From Zerene cesonia (taxonomy: Eukaryota; Arthropoda; Insecta; Lepidoptera; Pieridae), in assembly GCF_012273895.1 (NCBI RefSeq), contig NC_052111.1:682001-746000 (forward strand): a DNA stretch of 64,000 nucleotides, written 5' to 3'. Below are positions 1 through 9,877 of the stretch, piece after piece. The first letter of the stretch is position 1, and each line of letters begins with the position of its first letter. The translations under genes and the position numbers were made by a program. The notes below the pieces were generated by a model that was not told the DNA's origin, searched no databases, and saw only the letters and a program-made list of their open reading frames with translations.

Positions 1-592
1 CTTTAAAAAATATTTTTTCTATGTATTCAGTGCAGGTGACTACAATAAAATCTACAGTAACTTTTCTTTTTCCAAACATTACTTATTATTATTGTACTGA
101 TAATCGTGCTATGTAAACTAATATTATAAAGAGAAAACATTTGTGTTTTTTATGTATTTTTGTAATCTTTCCTTTACTGGACCGATATCAATTTTTTTTC
201 CACCGGTATACCGGTATACCGGTACACCGAGTATATGCGGGGGAAGCCGGGTGCGGACCGCTAGTATGTATAAATTACTCTTTCGTGTCATCATTGAGAT
301 TAAAATCCAAATTATTACCTGATCGTATTCAATAGACCATAAAAGTCTATCCATAATACTTACGTATTTAATAATTGAAGCTTGTTATTACAGTGACATA
401 ACATCATATGTAAGGAAATTTCTGAGAATATGTACGAATCGAGTAATTAAAAATTGAGCAGAGGGATTGCTGTTATTTTGCCTAGTTCTTATACGTTTTC
501 ATGCCAAAGATTACGTAGAGGCAAGTGCGGCATAGTAAAAATATCCATATTGATATGAAAATAAACAAACCGCCATTTTGATATATAATTTA
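1..592 (+). repeat. Left arm of a large inverted duplication
   Basis: The sequence from the window edge to about 592 is the reverse complement of 1877-2470 with only scattered substitutions and small indels. Both arms carry the same Helitron-like copy and the same 'accggtataccggtat' tract. The left arm may continue before the window. Confidence 0.92.
107..269 (+). repeat. Helitron-like copy in the left inverted arm
   Basis: Runs from 'aactaatattataaagag' to 'gcggaccgctagta'. It contains a self-complementary 'accggtataccggtat' tract. Its mirror copy is at 2203-2361. Confidence 0.6.
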
Positions 593-594
593 TA

Positions 595-628
<34 letters not shown>

Positions 629-657
629 CATATATATATATATATATATATATATAA
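595..657. repeat. (TA)n microsatellite, interrupted
   Basis: Two pure TA blocks are each followed by 'agcat', as if a unit of TA-repeat plus 'agca' had been duplicated. Confidence 0.9.
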
Positions 658-659
658 GC

Positions 660-826
660 ATTCATTGCCGCCTATGAATAATTGCAGAGGTAGGGCTGCT
701 GCACAAGCGTTGTCCGCTTTTAAGGGGTAAGGGATAAAAAAGGACGGCAATAAAAAATACGGGAGGATACGGAATTGGGGAAAAGGATACAGGTCTAGGG
801 TTCCCCCACTCACCGAACGAAACGCA
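660..826 (+). repeat. SINE-like lepidopteran repeat, degraded copy
   Basis: It shares 'gcttttaaggggtaaggg' and 'cccccactcaccg' with the other copies of this family in the window (28890, 35783, 36225, 49647, 54232, 56252). Confidence 0.6.
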
Positions 827-1052
827 TGTTTTAAGCAACTATTTTAAGCTCACTCAAAATATTAAATTACTTTTAGATAAATATTTGAATATTTGTATAT
901 TTTTAGACTGATCTTATGTTTTGCTTGCGCAGTGAAACGATTTTCGAAGGCTGATAAAACGGTTGAATGGAATTTGCGGTTTAGACATTGCAGCTGCAGC
1001 TTGTGTCAATTTGACCACATTTTCCAAAACTTTCTCGCTATGTGTAGGTCAA

Positions 1053-1094
1053 GTAATGAACAATATTGTGATATATCACAATATTGTTCATTAC
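1053..1094. repeat. Perfect 42-bp palindrome
   Basis: 'gtaatgaacaatattgtgat' followed by 'a' (1053-1073) is exactly reverse-complemented by 1074-1094 with no spacer. It could extrude as a cruciform. Confidence 0.97.
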
Positions 1095-1218
1095 AATATA
1101 TTGTAGCTATATCTTCCTCCTAATTTATAAAAAAAGCAAACACTAAATAGCTAACAGATAAACTAAGAAAAAATAGTGAATTTCGTAACGAACTTATCTA
1201 TGCTTCTATTCTTATTAA

Positions 1219-1353
1219 TAATATTAAGATGTTGAGTTTGTTGGTTTGATTGCGCTTATCTCAGGATCTACGGACCTTCTCAAATTGTCTCTTTTCTGAA
1301 TAGATAGATACGTAATATTATATAGATATGATGTACCGAAGCCGGTACCGACC
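1219..1353 (+). repeat. Helitron-like non-autonomous copy
   Basis: It begins near 'taataatattaagatg', continues with 'gagtttgttggtttg' and the host-repeat phrase 'cttatctcaggatctac', and ends 'cgaccgctaata', a mutated CTAG terminus. Confidence 0.5.
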
Positions 1354-1876
1354 GCTAATAAAAAATAAACAAATAATTATCCATCCATTCCGAGGTACTT
1401 CTTATATTGATTCCTCGTTGAATGTTGTAGCCAATTCTTAGTATAAAAGGTTATGTTTTGAGAATTACGTCTAATTATTATCAAGTCGCTCACGAGCCTC
1501 ATTATCATACAATACAGCTGTTTGAAATAACGAAAACGGTAAAATTGTCCATAGCAGCATTACATCATAGCCGTGTGAAATCGGAAAAGGGGAAAACGAG
1601 CGCAATTCACACTGCTTTGTGCTTGTTTTATTCGTGGAGAGTGAAAGTGTGAAGCACTACGCTCTGTGATATGTGAAGGTTTTAAGGGTAAACTATCACC
1701 TTTAATAGTATTTATTTATCTTATTGCATCAGGAGGGTCGTAATAGTTTTTTTAATAGTTTTTACAAAGTTCTTTTTTCGGCAATGGAGCTGGCGTATAA
1801 GGATTTATTCGGCGCTCCCTCATGTCCAAACCAAATGAGGTCTAGTTGTAGTTATCAGAAATTGTGGTAGTGATGT

Positions 1877-2470
1877 AAATTATATATCAAAATGGCGGTT
1901 TGTTTATTTTCATATCAATATGGATATTTTTACTATGCCGCACTTGCCTCTACGTAATCTTTGGCACGAAAACGTATAAGAACTAGGCAAAATAACAGCA
2001 ATCTCTCTGCTCAATTTTAAATTACTCGATTCGTACATATTCTCAGAAATTACCTTACATATGATGTTATGTCACTGTAATAACAAACTTCAATTATTAA
2101 ATACGTAAGTATTATGGATAGAGTTTTATGGTCTATTGAATACGATCAGGTAATAATTTGGATTTTAATCTCAATGATGACACGAAAGAGTAATTTATAC
2201 ATACTAGCGGTCCGCACCCGGCTTCCCCCGCATATACTCGGTGTACCGGTATACCGGTATACCGGTGAAAAAAAAAATGATATCGGTCCAGTAAAATGTG
2301 GAAAGATTACAAAAATACATAAAAAACACAAATGTTTTCTCTTTATAATATTAGTTTACATAGCACGATTACCAGTACAATAATAATAAGTAATGTTTGG
2401 AAAAAGAAAAGATACTGCAGATTTTATTGTAGTCACCTGCACTGAATACATAGTAAAACTATATTTTAAA
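1877..2470 (-). repeat. Right arm of a large inverted duplication
   Basis: Reverse-complement partner of 1-592. Similarity begins at 'aaattatatatcaaaatggc' and runs to 'tgcactgaatacatag' and a few bases beyond. The arms are separated by about 1.3 kb. Confidence 0.92.
2203..2361 (-). repeat. Helitron-like copy in the right inverted arm
   Basis: Mirror of 107-269, 'actagcggtccgcacccgg' to 'tataatattagtttac'. Its presence in both arms shows the element was already there when the segment duplicated. Confidence 0.6.
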
Positions 2471-2905
2471 GTGTTATACATATATTTAAAGTCAAATAAC
2501 AGAACTTAAATACAAATATTAGGGCATGATATGTACAATTCCACAGAAACTGCTTTTCCACTGACTTATTAATTATGTCAAAAAAATAAATGTGCATGCA
2601 TAAAATGCAGCGAAATCGTGGTTTCTTGTAATGCATCTCGGATTCATTTAAAAATAGAATACGTCTCGAGACTCGACGTTAGGTCACTTCGGTTGTAAGG
2701 GGGTATTTTATGTTTATCTCGCATCTAGGGCAAATGGAGGTGGGCTGTGGGATGAGGTTAGATCACTTTTATTACAGATGGGTGATGGTGATTTATTTCT
2801 GCAAATAGGTTACTTGTATTTCATGTACACATCTTATTATTGGTGTACTTTAGTATATAGACGTTTGACATAGATAATTAAGACATACAATATAAATATA
2901 CAACA

Positions 2906-3170
2906 GTGGTCCTCAAACTCTTTTGCATGATGAGCGATGGCATGGAAATATTTTCTTAGGTATTTAAGTATAATCGAATGCATAAAACGGTTAAAACGGT
3001 GAAGGAAAACATCGTGAGGAAACTGGCATGTCCAAGAATCAAAAGTTCGCCGACATGTGACATCTGCCAACCCGCACTTGGCCAGCGTGGTGGATTATGG
3101 CCTGAACCCTCATAGGAGGCCTGTGTCCCAGCAGTGGGAACATATATGGGCTGATGATGATGATGATGAA
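2906..3170 (+). repeat. tRNA-derived SINE-like repeat copy
   Basis: Shares 'ggtgaaggaaaacatcgtga', 'cacttggccagcgtgg' and 'aggaggcctgtgtcccagca' with the copies at 32063, 44620 and 45777. It ends in a (GAT)n tail, 'tgatgatgatgatga'. The head lies on the low-coordinate side. Confidence 0.75.
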
Positions 3171-3254
3171 AGCATAAAAATTGAGTTGGCACCCCTATTG
3201 AGACACGCATTAGTAAGACAGAGGTATATTTTTCTCTTTATTACTAGTATTCTG

Positions 3255-3296
3255 GCGGAGCCCTTACAAAGGCTTTCTGGGACCTCAGGGCTCCGC
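3255..3296. repeat. Small hairpin (9-bp perfect stem)
   Basis: 'gcggagccc' (3255-3263) pairs with 'gggctccgc' (3288-3296) around a 24-base loop. It is probably part of an unnamed repeat. Confidence 0.6.
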
Positions 3297-3852
3297 GTTG
3301 GCGGTCGTAAGAAAATGTTAGACCGTTTTTGTTATGCGAAAAATACTGAAAGCTCGTATTTAAATTGCTTAAGGAATTTTGTTTTGTGTAATTTTTGATA
3401 GATATACTCAGAAAACACATAATATAACAGTTACTAGTTTTCTGCCCAGTCTTCGCTCATGATACGTAGTCAATAATTTTACTTAATCATTAGCCTAAAG
3501 TCATATGATCCTTCAAGTAGCCCTGTGCAGGTTTTGAAGTTGTAGAAAGTGTAACTGGATAGCTTGAAAGCTGATCACTTGTAGAAAGATACTTGTCAGT
3601 ACTCGCTAAGTGCTAATGGTTGATAATTACCTTATGGGTTGTCGACCCTTTGTTTGTAAACATACATTTTCAGAAGTAGGTATATTATTTTATTAATAAC
3701 TTTTCTGAAACCTTTCAAATGTGAATAAACGAAAGAGTATTACTTATAACGAGACCTTGTCTAGGAGTGTATTATTGTATTTACTTAGTCTGGCCATAAA
3801 TACTGTTACACTTAATTATAAAAAAATATTACATTTGAATTTCGAATCTGTC

Positions 3853-4852
3853 NNNNNNNNNNNNNNNNNNNNNNNNNNNNNNNNNNNNNNNNNNNNNNNN
3901 NNNNNNNNNNNNNNNNNNNNNNNNNNNNNNNNNNNNNNNNNNNNNNNNNNNNNNNNNNNNNNNNNNNNNNNNNNNNNNNNNNNNNNNNNNNNNNNNNNNN
4001 NNNNNNNNNNNNNNNNNNNNNNNNNNNNNNNNNNNNNNNNNNNNNNNNNNNNNNNNNNNNNNNNNNNNNNNNNNNNNNNNNNNNNNNNNNNNNNNNNNNN
4101 NNNNNNNNNNNNNNNNNNNNNNNNNNNNNNNNNNNNNNNNNNNNNNNNNNNNNNNNNNNNNNNNNNNNNNNNNNNNNNNNNNNNNNNNNNNNNNNNNNNN
4201 NNNNNNNNNNNNNNNNNNNNNNNNNNNNNNNNNNNNNNNNNNNNNNNNNNNNNNNNNNNNNNNNNNNNNNNNNNNNNNNNNNNNNNNNNNNNNNNNNNNN
4301 NNNNNNNNNNNNNNNNNNNNNNNNNNNNNNNNNNNNNNNNNNNNNNNNNNNNNNNNNNNNNNNNNNNNNNNNNNNNNNNNNNNNNNNNNNNNNNNNNNNN
4401 NNNNNNNNNNNNNNNNNNNNNNNNNNNNNNNNNNNNNNNNNNNNNNNNNNNNNNNNNNNNNNNNNNNNNNNNNNNNNNNNNNNNNNNNNNNNNNNNNNNN
4501 NNNNNNNNNNNNNNNNNNNNNNNNNNNNNNNNNNNNNNNNNNNNNNNNNNNNNNNNNNNNNNNNNNNNNNNNNNNNNNNNNNNNNNNNNNNNNNNNNNNN
4601 NNNNNNNNNNNNNNNNNNNNNNNNNNNNNNNNNNNNNNNNNNNNNNNNNNNNNNNNNNNNNNNNNNNNNNNNNNNNNNNNNNNNNNNNNNNNNNNNNNNN
4701 NNNNNNNNNNNNNNNNNNNNNNNNNNNNNNNNNNNNNNNNNNNNNNNNNNNNNNNNNNNNNNNNNNNNNNNNNNNNNNNNNNNNNNNNNNNNNNNNNNNN
4801 NNNNNNNNNNNNNNNNNNNNNNNNNNNNNNNNNNNNNNNNNNNNNNNNNNNN
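3853..4852. other. Scaffold gap, 1000 N
   Basis: Exactly 1000 unknown bases, so the length is a placeholder. The flanks share no obvious sequence. Confidence 0.99.
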
Positions 4853-5445
4853 TAATAAATGTTATTTGCAGTTAACAATTTTCTTTTTTCTTTATTACAA
4901 TATTTATGGCAAGACTAGGTATAGGAAAAATGCTATGCTATTTTAGAATTTTAGTAGAATAGCATAGTGCCTAGAGTATGTCTTATATTTCTGTTGTATT
5001 CTTCTCATGCATTGTTTATGTGAAACTGAGTTTTAGATGTGACGATATCGTTGTTATTTCTTAGCCTCTATACATTTTATAAAGTAGATCTAATTTAAAA
5101 ATTATGTTCTATACTGAACATATTCTTACAACGGTACAAGATTTTTGTCCTTTCGACTGTTTTATATAATTTGAGCTAAATAGATTATAATTTAATATCA
5201 TTTATATTAATTAATGTTTGTGAGATTGTGATGATATAGGGGGTAATCCCTGGATCGATTGAATCGATTTTAATCAAATTCTTTTACCAATAAAAAAAAA
5301 ACACGTTAGTTATCTATAAGAGTCATGTTCACTATTTTTATCCCGTATCAAACCGGGCGGTACCGGGCCAAGTGGCTGGTCTATTATAATTCCATATTAC
5401 ACTGTGCTTGTTATCAAGGCAACGTTCAGGAATGTGATTGGTATC
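4853..5445. other. Intergenic AT-rich DNA upstream of Arf6
   Basis: No repeat or gene recognised. An Arf6 promoter or non-coding first exon could lie here or inside the adjacent gap. Confidence 0.6.
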
Positions 5446-5485
5446 GTTTTATTTCCAGTAGTGCGGTTGAGGCGAGCTCGACACG
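5446..5485 (+). promoter_or_regulatory. Arf6 5' leader with possible upstream-intron acceptor
   Basis: 'cgttttatttccag' ending at 5458 is a pyrimidine-rich 3' splice site, 27 bases before the Arf6 ATG. This suggests a non-coding 5' exon further upstream, joined here. I could not identify that exon: 4853-5445 is AT-rich with no clear donor, and a scaffold gap lies just upstream. If this is not an acceptor, the leader simply runs through. Confidence 0.35.
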
Positions 5486-5567
5486 ATGGGGAAGCTACTG
5501 TCGAAGATCTTCGGGAACAAGGAGATGAGGATATTGATGTTGGGGCTTGACGCTGCCGGAAAGACTA
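5486..5567 (+). CDS. Arf6: Arf6 coding exon 1
   Basis: Encodes residues 1-27 and the first base of codon 28: the myristoylated N-terminal helix and the P-loop. The donor is 'acta|gtatcc', phase 1. The reading frame continues into the intron only to a TGA, so the splice is required. Confidence 0.95.
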
Positions 5568-6958
5568 GTATCCTTTACTATATATGAATATACAATGAAA
5601 TTAAATCTAACGGTCACTTGAAGTTTTGGAAATACATGAGTTTACTTAAAAAGCAATAAACAAGTGATATGATTTTAATATTTTCAATGTGGGTGGGTAC
5701 AATGAAAATGTGTACTTAAGTGGTTTGATAAATATAATATATAAATGTCAAGAAATAAAGTGAATTAAGTTATTATGCAGCACTTCATACATATTTGCTA
5801 AATACGTACTACCGTATCTTATTCTATTAACAAGATGAAAAAATAAAGTATGCAGTTCTAAACAACACATTTAATATACATATTATCTATTGTAAAATCC
5901 ACGTAATTAATTTTGTGTCTATTTGTTGGTATATAATTATCCTGAACGCATGGACAGCAATTTTATATAAATTAAAATTAGGTCAGTCGGTAACAACGAT
6001 ACCCACGGTCGGTTTCAACGTGGAAACCGTTACGTATAAAAACGTCAAATTCAACGTGTGGGACGTTGGAGGGCAGGACAAAATACGACCGCTGTGGAGG
6101 CATTATTACACAGGTAAAATATATATTTAAAGCAAACTAATGTGCTTTTAAATAGCAGCAACATTATTCTTCTTATTTTTCTTTAATGATAACCTCCGAG
6201 GATAAATTTTGCAACTGTTGAGTTTTGCAGCTGTATTATTTTCTCAAAGAGTAATTTAAGTGTACCTATCCATATTTTTGGAACTTCTCGTGTTATAGAA
6301 TATATTTTCTTCATTAATAAAATAACAATAAAATCTATACCATACATCGCCGTTGTGAAGTGAAAGAAATACAAAAAAAAAAAAAAACACGCACTCGTAT
6401 TTATCATAATGCTTTATTATACTCCGGAAGTAATGATTTAAAATATTTCAATGATACCAATAAAATCAAAAATATCATAAATAAATCGGGCAAATTCTAT
6501 TTCCAGGTACCCAAGGTCTAATATTCGTGGTGGACTGCGCGGACCGCGACCGCATCGACGAGGCGCGCCAGGAGCTGCACCGCATCATCAACGACCGCGA
6601 GATGCGCGACGCCATCATACTCATATTCGCCAACAAGCAGGACTTGCCAGACGGTGTGTTTGTTGTTTTGTTCATTGTCTATCTTTGATGTTGTTTTCAA
6701 ATTTCCTGTTCCTGATAACTTCTTCTGGTAAAATGAATAAGTTGTGGTATAACATAGAATGTAATATCCTTACTGATTATGTTAAATATTGATATATATT
6801 ACTGTATGGTTCCAGCAATGAAACCTCATGAGATTCAAGAGAAGCTGGGTCTCACACGCATCCGAGACCGCAACTGGTACGTGCAGCCGTCGTGCGCGAC
6901 CTCCGGCGACGGGCTGTACGAGGGGCTCACGTGGCTCACCAGCAACCACAAGTTATGA
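5486..6958 (+). CDS. Arf6: Arf6, ADP-ribosylation factor 6 small GTPase (complete, 4 coding exons)
   Basis: Arf6 is a myristoylated small GTPase that cycles between the plasma membrane and endosomes and controls endocytic recycling, cortical actin and PIP2 synthesis. Joining 5486-5567, 5958-6113, 6507-6653 and 6816-6958 gives exactly 175 codons plus TGA, the usual Arf6 length. All three introns have GT/AG ends and phase 1. Visible motifs are the N-terminal MGKLLSKIFGNKEMR with the myristoylation Gly2, P-loop GLDAAGKT (20-27), the switch I/interswitch part TIPTVGFNVETV, WDVGGQDKIRP with catalytic Gln67, NKQD (122-125) and CAT (155-157). The MGKxLSKIFGNKE start and the SNHKL end separate it from Arf1-type proteins. 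The start has no sensible alternative because Gly2 must be exposed. It converges with the minus-strand FSIP2-like gene. Nothing looks broken. Confidence 0.97.
5568..5957 (+). other. Arf6 intron 1
   Basis: 390 bases of AT-rich intron. I see no repeat or coding segment in it. Confidence 0.85.
5958..6113 (+). CDS. Arf6: Arf6 coding exon 2
   Basis: The acceptor is 'tggacag|CAATTTTATA'. The split codon A|CA restores Thr28. The exon carries switch I, the interswitch and switch II (WDVGGQDKIRPLWRHYYTG). The donor is 'cacag|gtaaaat', phase 1. Confidence 0.95.
6114..6506 (+). other. Arf6 intron 2
   Basis: 393 bases of AT-rich intron with a run of 16 A around 6371-6386. No other feature is recognised. 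Confidence 0.85.
6507..6653 (+). CDS. Arf6: Arf6 coding exon 3
   Basis: The acceptor is 'tatttccag|GTACCCAAGG'. It encodes TQGLIFVVDCADRDRIDEAR and continues to the base-recognition motif NKQDLPD. The donor is 'gacg|gtgtgt', phase 1. It is clearly GC-richer than the surrounding introns. Confidence 0.95.
6816..6958 (+). CDS. Arf6: Arf6 coding exon 4 (terminal)
   Basis: The acceptor is 'tggttccag|CAATGAAACC'. It encodes AMKPHEIQEKLGLTRIRDRN, then WYVQPSCATSGDGLYEGLTW, and ends in LTSNHKL with a TGA stop. The C-terminal helix is complete. Confidence 0.95.
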
Positions 6959-7128
6959 GCTGCAGAGTAGGCGGCCGCGGCGCCGCCTCTACACAACGGT
7001 AACCGCCTCTAGCGCCAACTGCTCTGTGCGCGCCCGCACGAGGCGCACGAACGTACCAAATGCAAAATCTATCAAATATGGAGGCGGCAAATTTGCACAT
7101 GCTGACGCATATCGCCAGATCTAAGGGA

Positions 7129-7188
7129 AATAAAAATGGGCTTATTCGTTTACTCTATCAATGACATTAAGCAGCTTTTGTCAATAAA
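7129..7188 (+). other. Candidate Arf6 polyadenylation signals
   Basis: Two AATAAA hexamers on the plus strand (7129-7134 and 7183-7188) lie 171 and 225 bases after the Arf6 stop. Either would give a short 3' UTR. Use of a more distal site (another AATAAA lies near 8803) cannot be excluded. Confidence 0.5.
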
Positions 7189-7190
7189 GT

Positions 7191-9593
7191 ATAGACTACC
7201 TTGTAACATAAACATTACAGCAATAATAACACTTTAACCAAGTGTAACTTGGAAAAGGAGAATCTCAATTCGTCGAGTCTTTTTTCTATTACTCGAATGA
7301 CACCTGGACCGATTTGGAAAATTGTTTAGCTTTTAAAGAACGCTTCTCCAATAATGGTCATTAGAACAAATTTGATAATGGGTTCCTGAAGAAATCTTAA
7401 GAACTCACCATATTGTAGTGACACAATTAAATAATATCAAATATTGTATTATATTTCTTGGTAAACATTTACTCAGAATACAAGAGTATAATTTAAGATT
7501 CTGAGATTTGTAAAAATTTAAGATAATGGCCAACACATTATCAGCTTATTCATATGAAGTACTAGCTGCGCCCCGCGTTTTCACGCGCGTAAGTCCGTAC
7601 CCGTAGGAATATCGGGATAAAAAGTTGCCTATATGTCATTCCAGTTGTCCAGCTGTCTACGTACCAAATTTCATTGCAATCGGTTCATTAGTTTTTGCGT
7701 GAAACAGCAACAAACACACACACTTTCACCTTACAAACTTTCGCATTTATAATATTAGTAGGATTTATTAGTCATATATGTTTTCTCATTTCCAGGTGAG
7801 GATATCGATGCCATTTAATTTAAGTAAGCGCCCGCACCGTCTGTACCAATGTGAGAACCAGTGTCGAACTGTATCGCGCAAGTGCAGTGAACCTACCACG
7901 AACTTATCAAATTATAACATTAGTTAGTTAAAGTGAACTGTTTGTCACACAAAAATCAATTATTCCAGTATTTAAACGATTAGAGCTTTGTTGTATCGAA
8001 ATATTTGATTATTTTTTTATGTTATTTAAATGGTGATTACGTAGAGTAAATGATTTTTTTTTTCTTTATTTTTTACCACCTTTGTATAGTAACGGTAGGT
8101 AAAGTCTCTAACACTAGTATACAGAGTGAATGAAGTGATTCGAGGGTATTTTAATATTTATAAAGCAATATGAAAGCACGCTATGTACAGTAGGCTTGTC
8201 TAAATTATGGTGTATACATAGATGTTACTCGTTGGTGTGGAATTGACTTATGTAAGTGATTAAAGATAAGATGATCATATAATGGCAGTTTTTCACATTT
8301 CGCGATGGCCTCATTGTTCATACTATGATTTATATAACATTCGAGTTTACAAGAATAACCTGTAAGTTTGAGCATAGTAAGTTACTGACGATAATAATAA
8401 TTGCCACTAATAAATGTTACTATAAAACCATTTTTATTATATTTGAATGGACAAAAAAACTAAATTTTGTACAACTTTTCATTGTAGATGTCATAATACT
8501 ATGTTTTCTTTGCCCATAGGTTTCACTTTTCACACTTCAGATTAAATATATTGATCTATTTCCATCTAGTATTTAATGAATGCGAAACGTACGTTTCTAA
8601 GACATATTTGTACATCGTCATTTCATATTTTGCTGTATTTATTAATGCTCAAATTTTAAGTTATTTTCTACAACTGATTAATATGAAGTGTTAGAACAAA
8701 CATTTTCATGCATTTTGTTCAAATCTTTAAAATGTATTAAAGCTACTTCGCTTATCCGCTTTCAGCTTTGTGTGGTTAGAATTTAACGGGACCAGCCCTT
8801 TACAATAAACTGAAGATACATTCACTGTACCAACCATTCCGTTATCATATGAAACCCGTTTATTTATTTTTAATACGAACAATCAAATAATGATGACATC
8901 ACATTAGCTTATTCTTTATAAGTCGCTTATGGCTGGTCAATTACGACTAAGATGTATGTAAGAAATTGTAAGAAATTTAATTCAATCTCACCGTATTTCG
9001 CGAAGCTACAGTTCTGTTATCGTTTCTTTACAGCAGTTGTTATGTTTATTTCTAAGGGAATTCTATATTTTTTTAATACATGTTTTATGTTATGATGATT
9101 TTTATAACCGTTCCACATTTGTAAGCGCTTCACTAGTTCGGACAGCGCATAGAAGGTGCGTTTTCTCATATACTCGTTTTGGACTGTTTAATTTAATGTA
9201 TAAAATTGAGAATAATTATGAATAATAACAATGTAAAGTTCATTGAAACGTATATTTGCGTGCTCGTTTATAGGAATCATACAACCTTATATGCTTTCTT
9301 GCAATTACAATGATTTTTATGTCCGATTTTAATATTATTGTATGTACGAAGATATACGTTTTTATGAACCAGTTGCCGATATGTGGCGTCTAAGAATTCC
9401 TAGATTACAAATGATTCTAGACTATTCGATTGAAGTGCAATTAACTTGATTTAGCATTCGAGATGTAAAATATTCCATAATATAATTTATGTTTTCACTT
9501 CAACGATGTATCGGTTGTATGGAGTTACAGTCCGCTGTATAAATATTGTAGGAAGGTTATTCAAATATAAACTCACACTTGACGGGGGTCGTT
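7191..9593. other. Arf6 3' region and convergent intergenic interval
   Basis: AT-rich DNA between the ends of Arf6 and the FSIP2-like gene. It holds one Helitron-like copy (7561-7765). Otherwise there are only short chance open frames, and no gene is recognised. A long Arf6 3' UTR could occupy part of it. Confidence 0.6.
7561..7765 (-). repeat. Helitron-like (Lep1-type) copy
   Basis: Reads in reverse from 'actagctgcgccccgcg' to 'tttataatattagtaggat', the signature ends of the commonest repeat in this window. It includes 'cagttgtccagctgtctacg'. Confidence 0.75.
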
Positions 9594-9599
9594 TTTATT
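9594..9599 (-). other. Candidate polyadenylation signal of the FSIP2-like gene
   Basis: 'tttatt' on the plus strand reads AATAAA on the minus strand, 119 bases after the FSIP2-like stop codon. It is the first such hexamer downstream. Confidence 0.5.
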
Positions 9600-9717
9600 T
9601 AAGTCCTTCGAAAGAAATCGTTTATGATCCAATCAACGTACATGAGCAATTTGACGATGGTTTTTCTGGAATAGTGGTAAAGTTTCGCGACTCGGTGTCG
9701 TGTTTTTCGGCTGAGTT

Positions 9718-9877
9718 TCATTGGTTCTGTATGGAGGCGGCGAGGGAGGATTCGGCCGTGACGTCATCGGGCCGCGGCGGCAAAATGATCTGCAGTTCCT
9801 CGTTCAGCTGTATCTCGTCTTCGGGGAGCGGCTCCTCCGCCACCGCCGGCTCCCACTCCTCGATAGCGGACGCGTTG
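9718..9877 (-). CDS. FSIP2: FSIP2-like coding exon 18 (terminal)
   Basis: The acceptor is 'ccaatgtgtgcag|CAACGCG', and the split GA|C codon fits phase 2. It encodes NASAIEEWEPAVAEEPLPED, EIQLNEELQIILPPRPDDVT and AESSLAASIQNQ with a TGA stop. The tail is acidic. A Helitron-like copy ends 24 bases upstream of the exon. Confidence 0.86.

Larger units (their letters stand above)
593..1876. other. Spacer between the inverted arms
   Basis: Holds a (TA)n tract (about 595-657), a SINE-like fragment (660-826), a 42-bp perfect palindrome (1053-1094) and a Helitron-like copy (1219-1353). No gene is recognised. Confidence 0.7.

Noticed and set aside
124..2383. Similar 'MDR.LWSIEYDQ' peptides in both inverted arms as a small gene pair
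   Set aside because: They are the same non-coding repeat read from both arms, and the frames cross a Helitron-like terminus.
3721..4878. Long open frames over the first gap (349-384 codons)
   Set aside because: They consist almost entirely of unknown residues translated from N.
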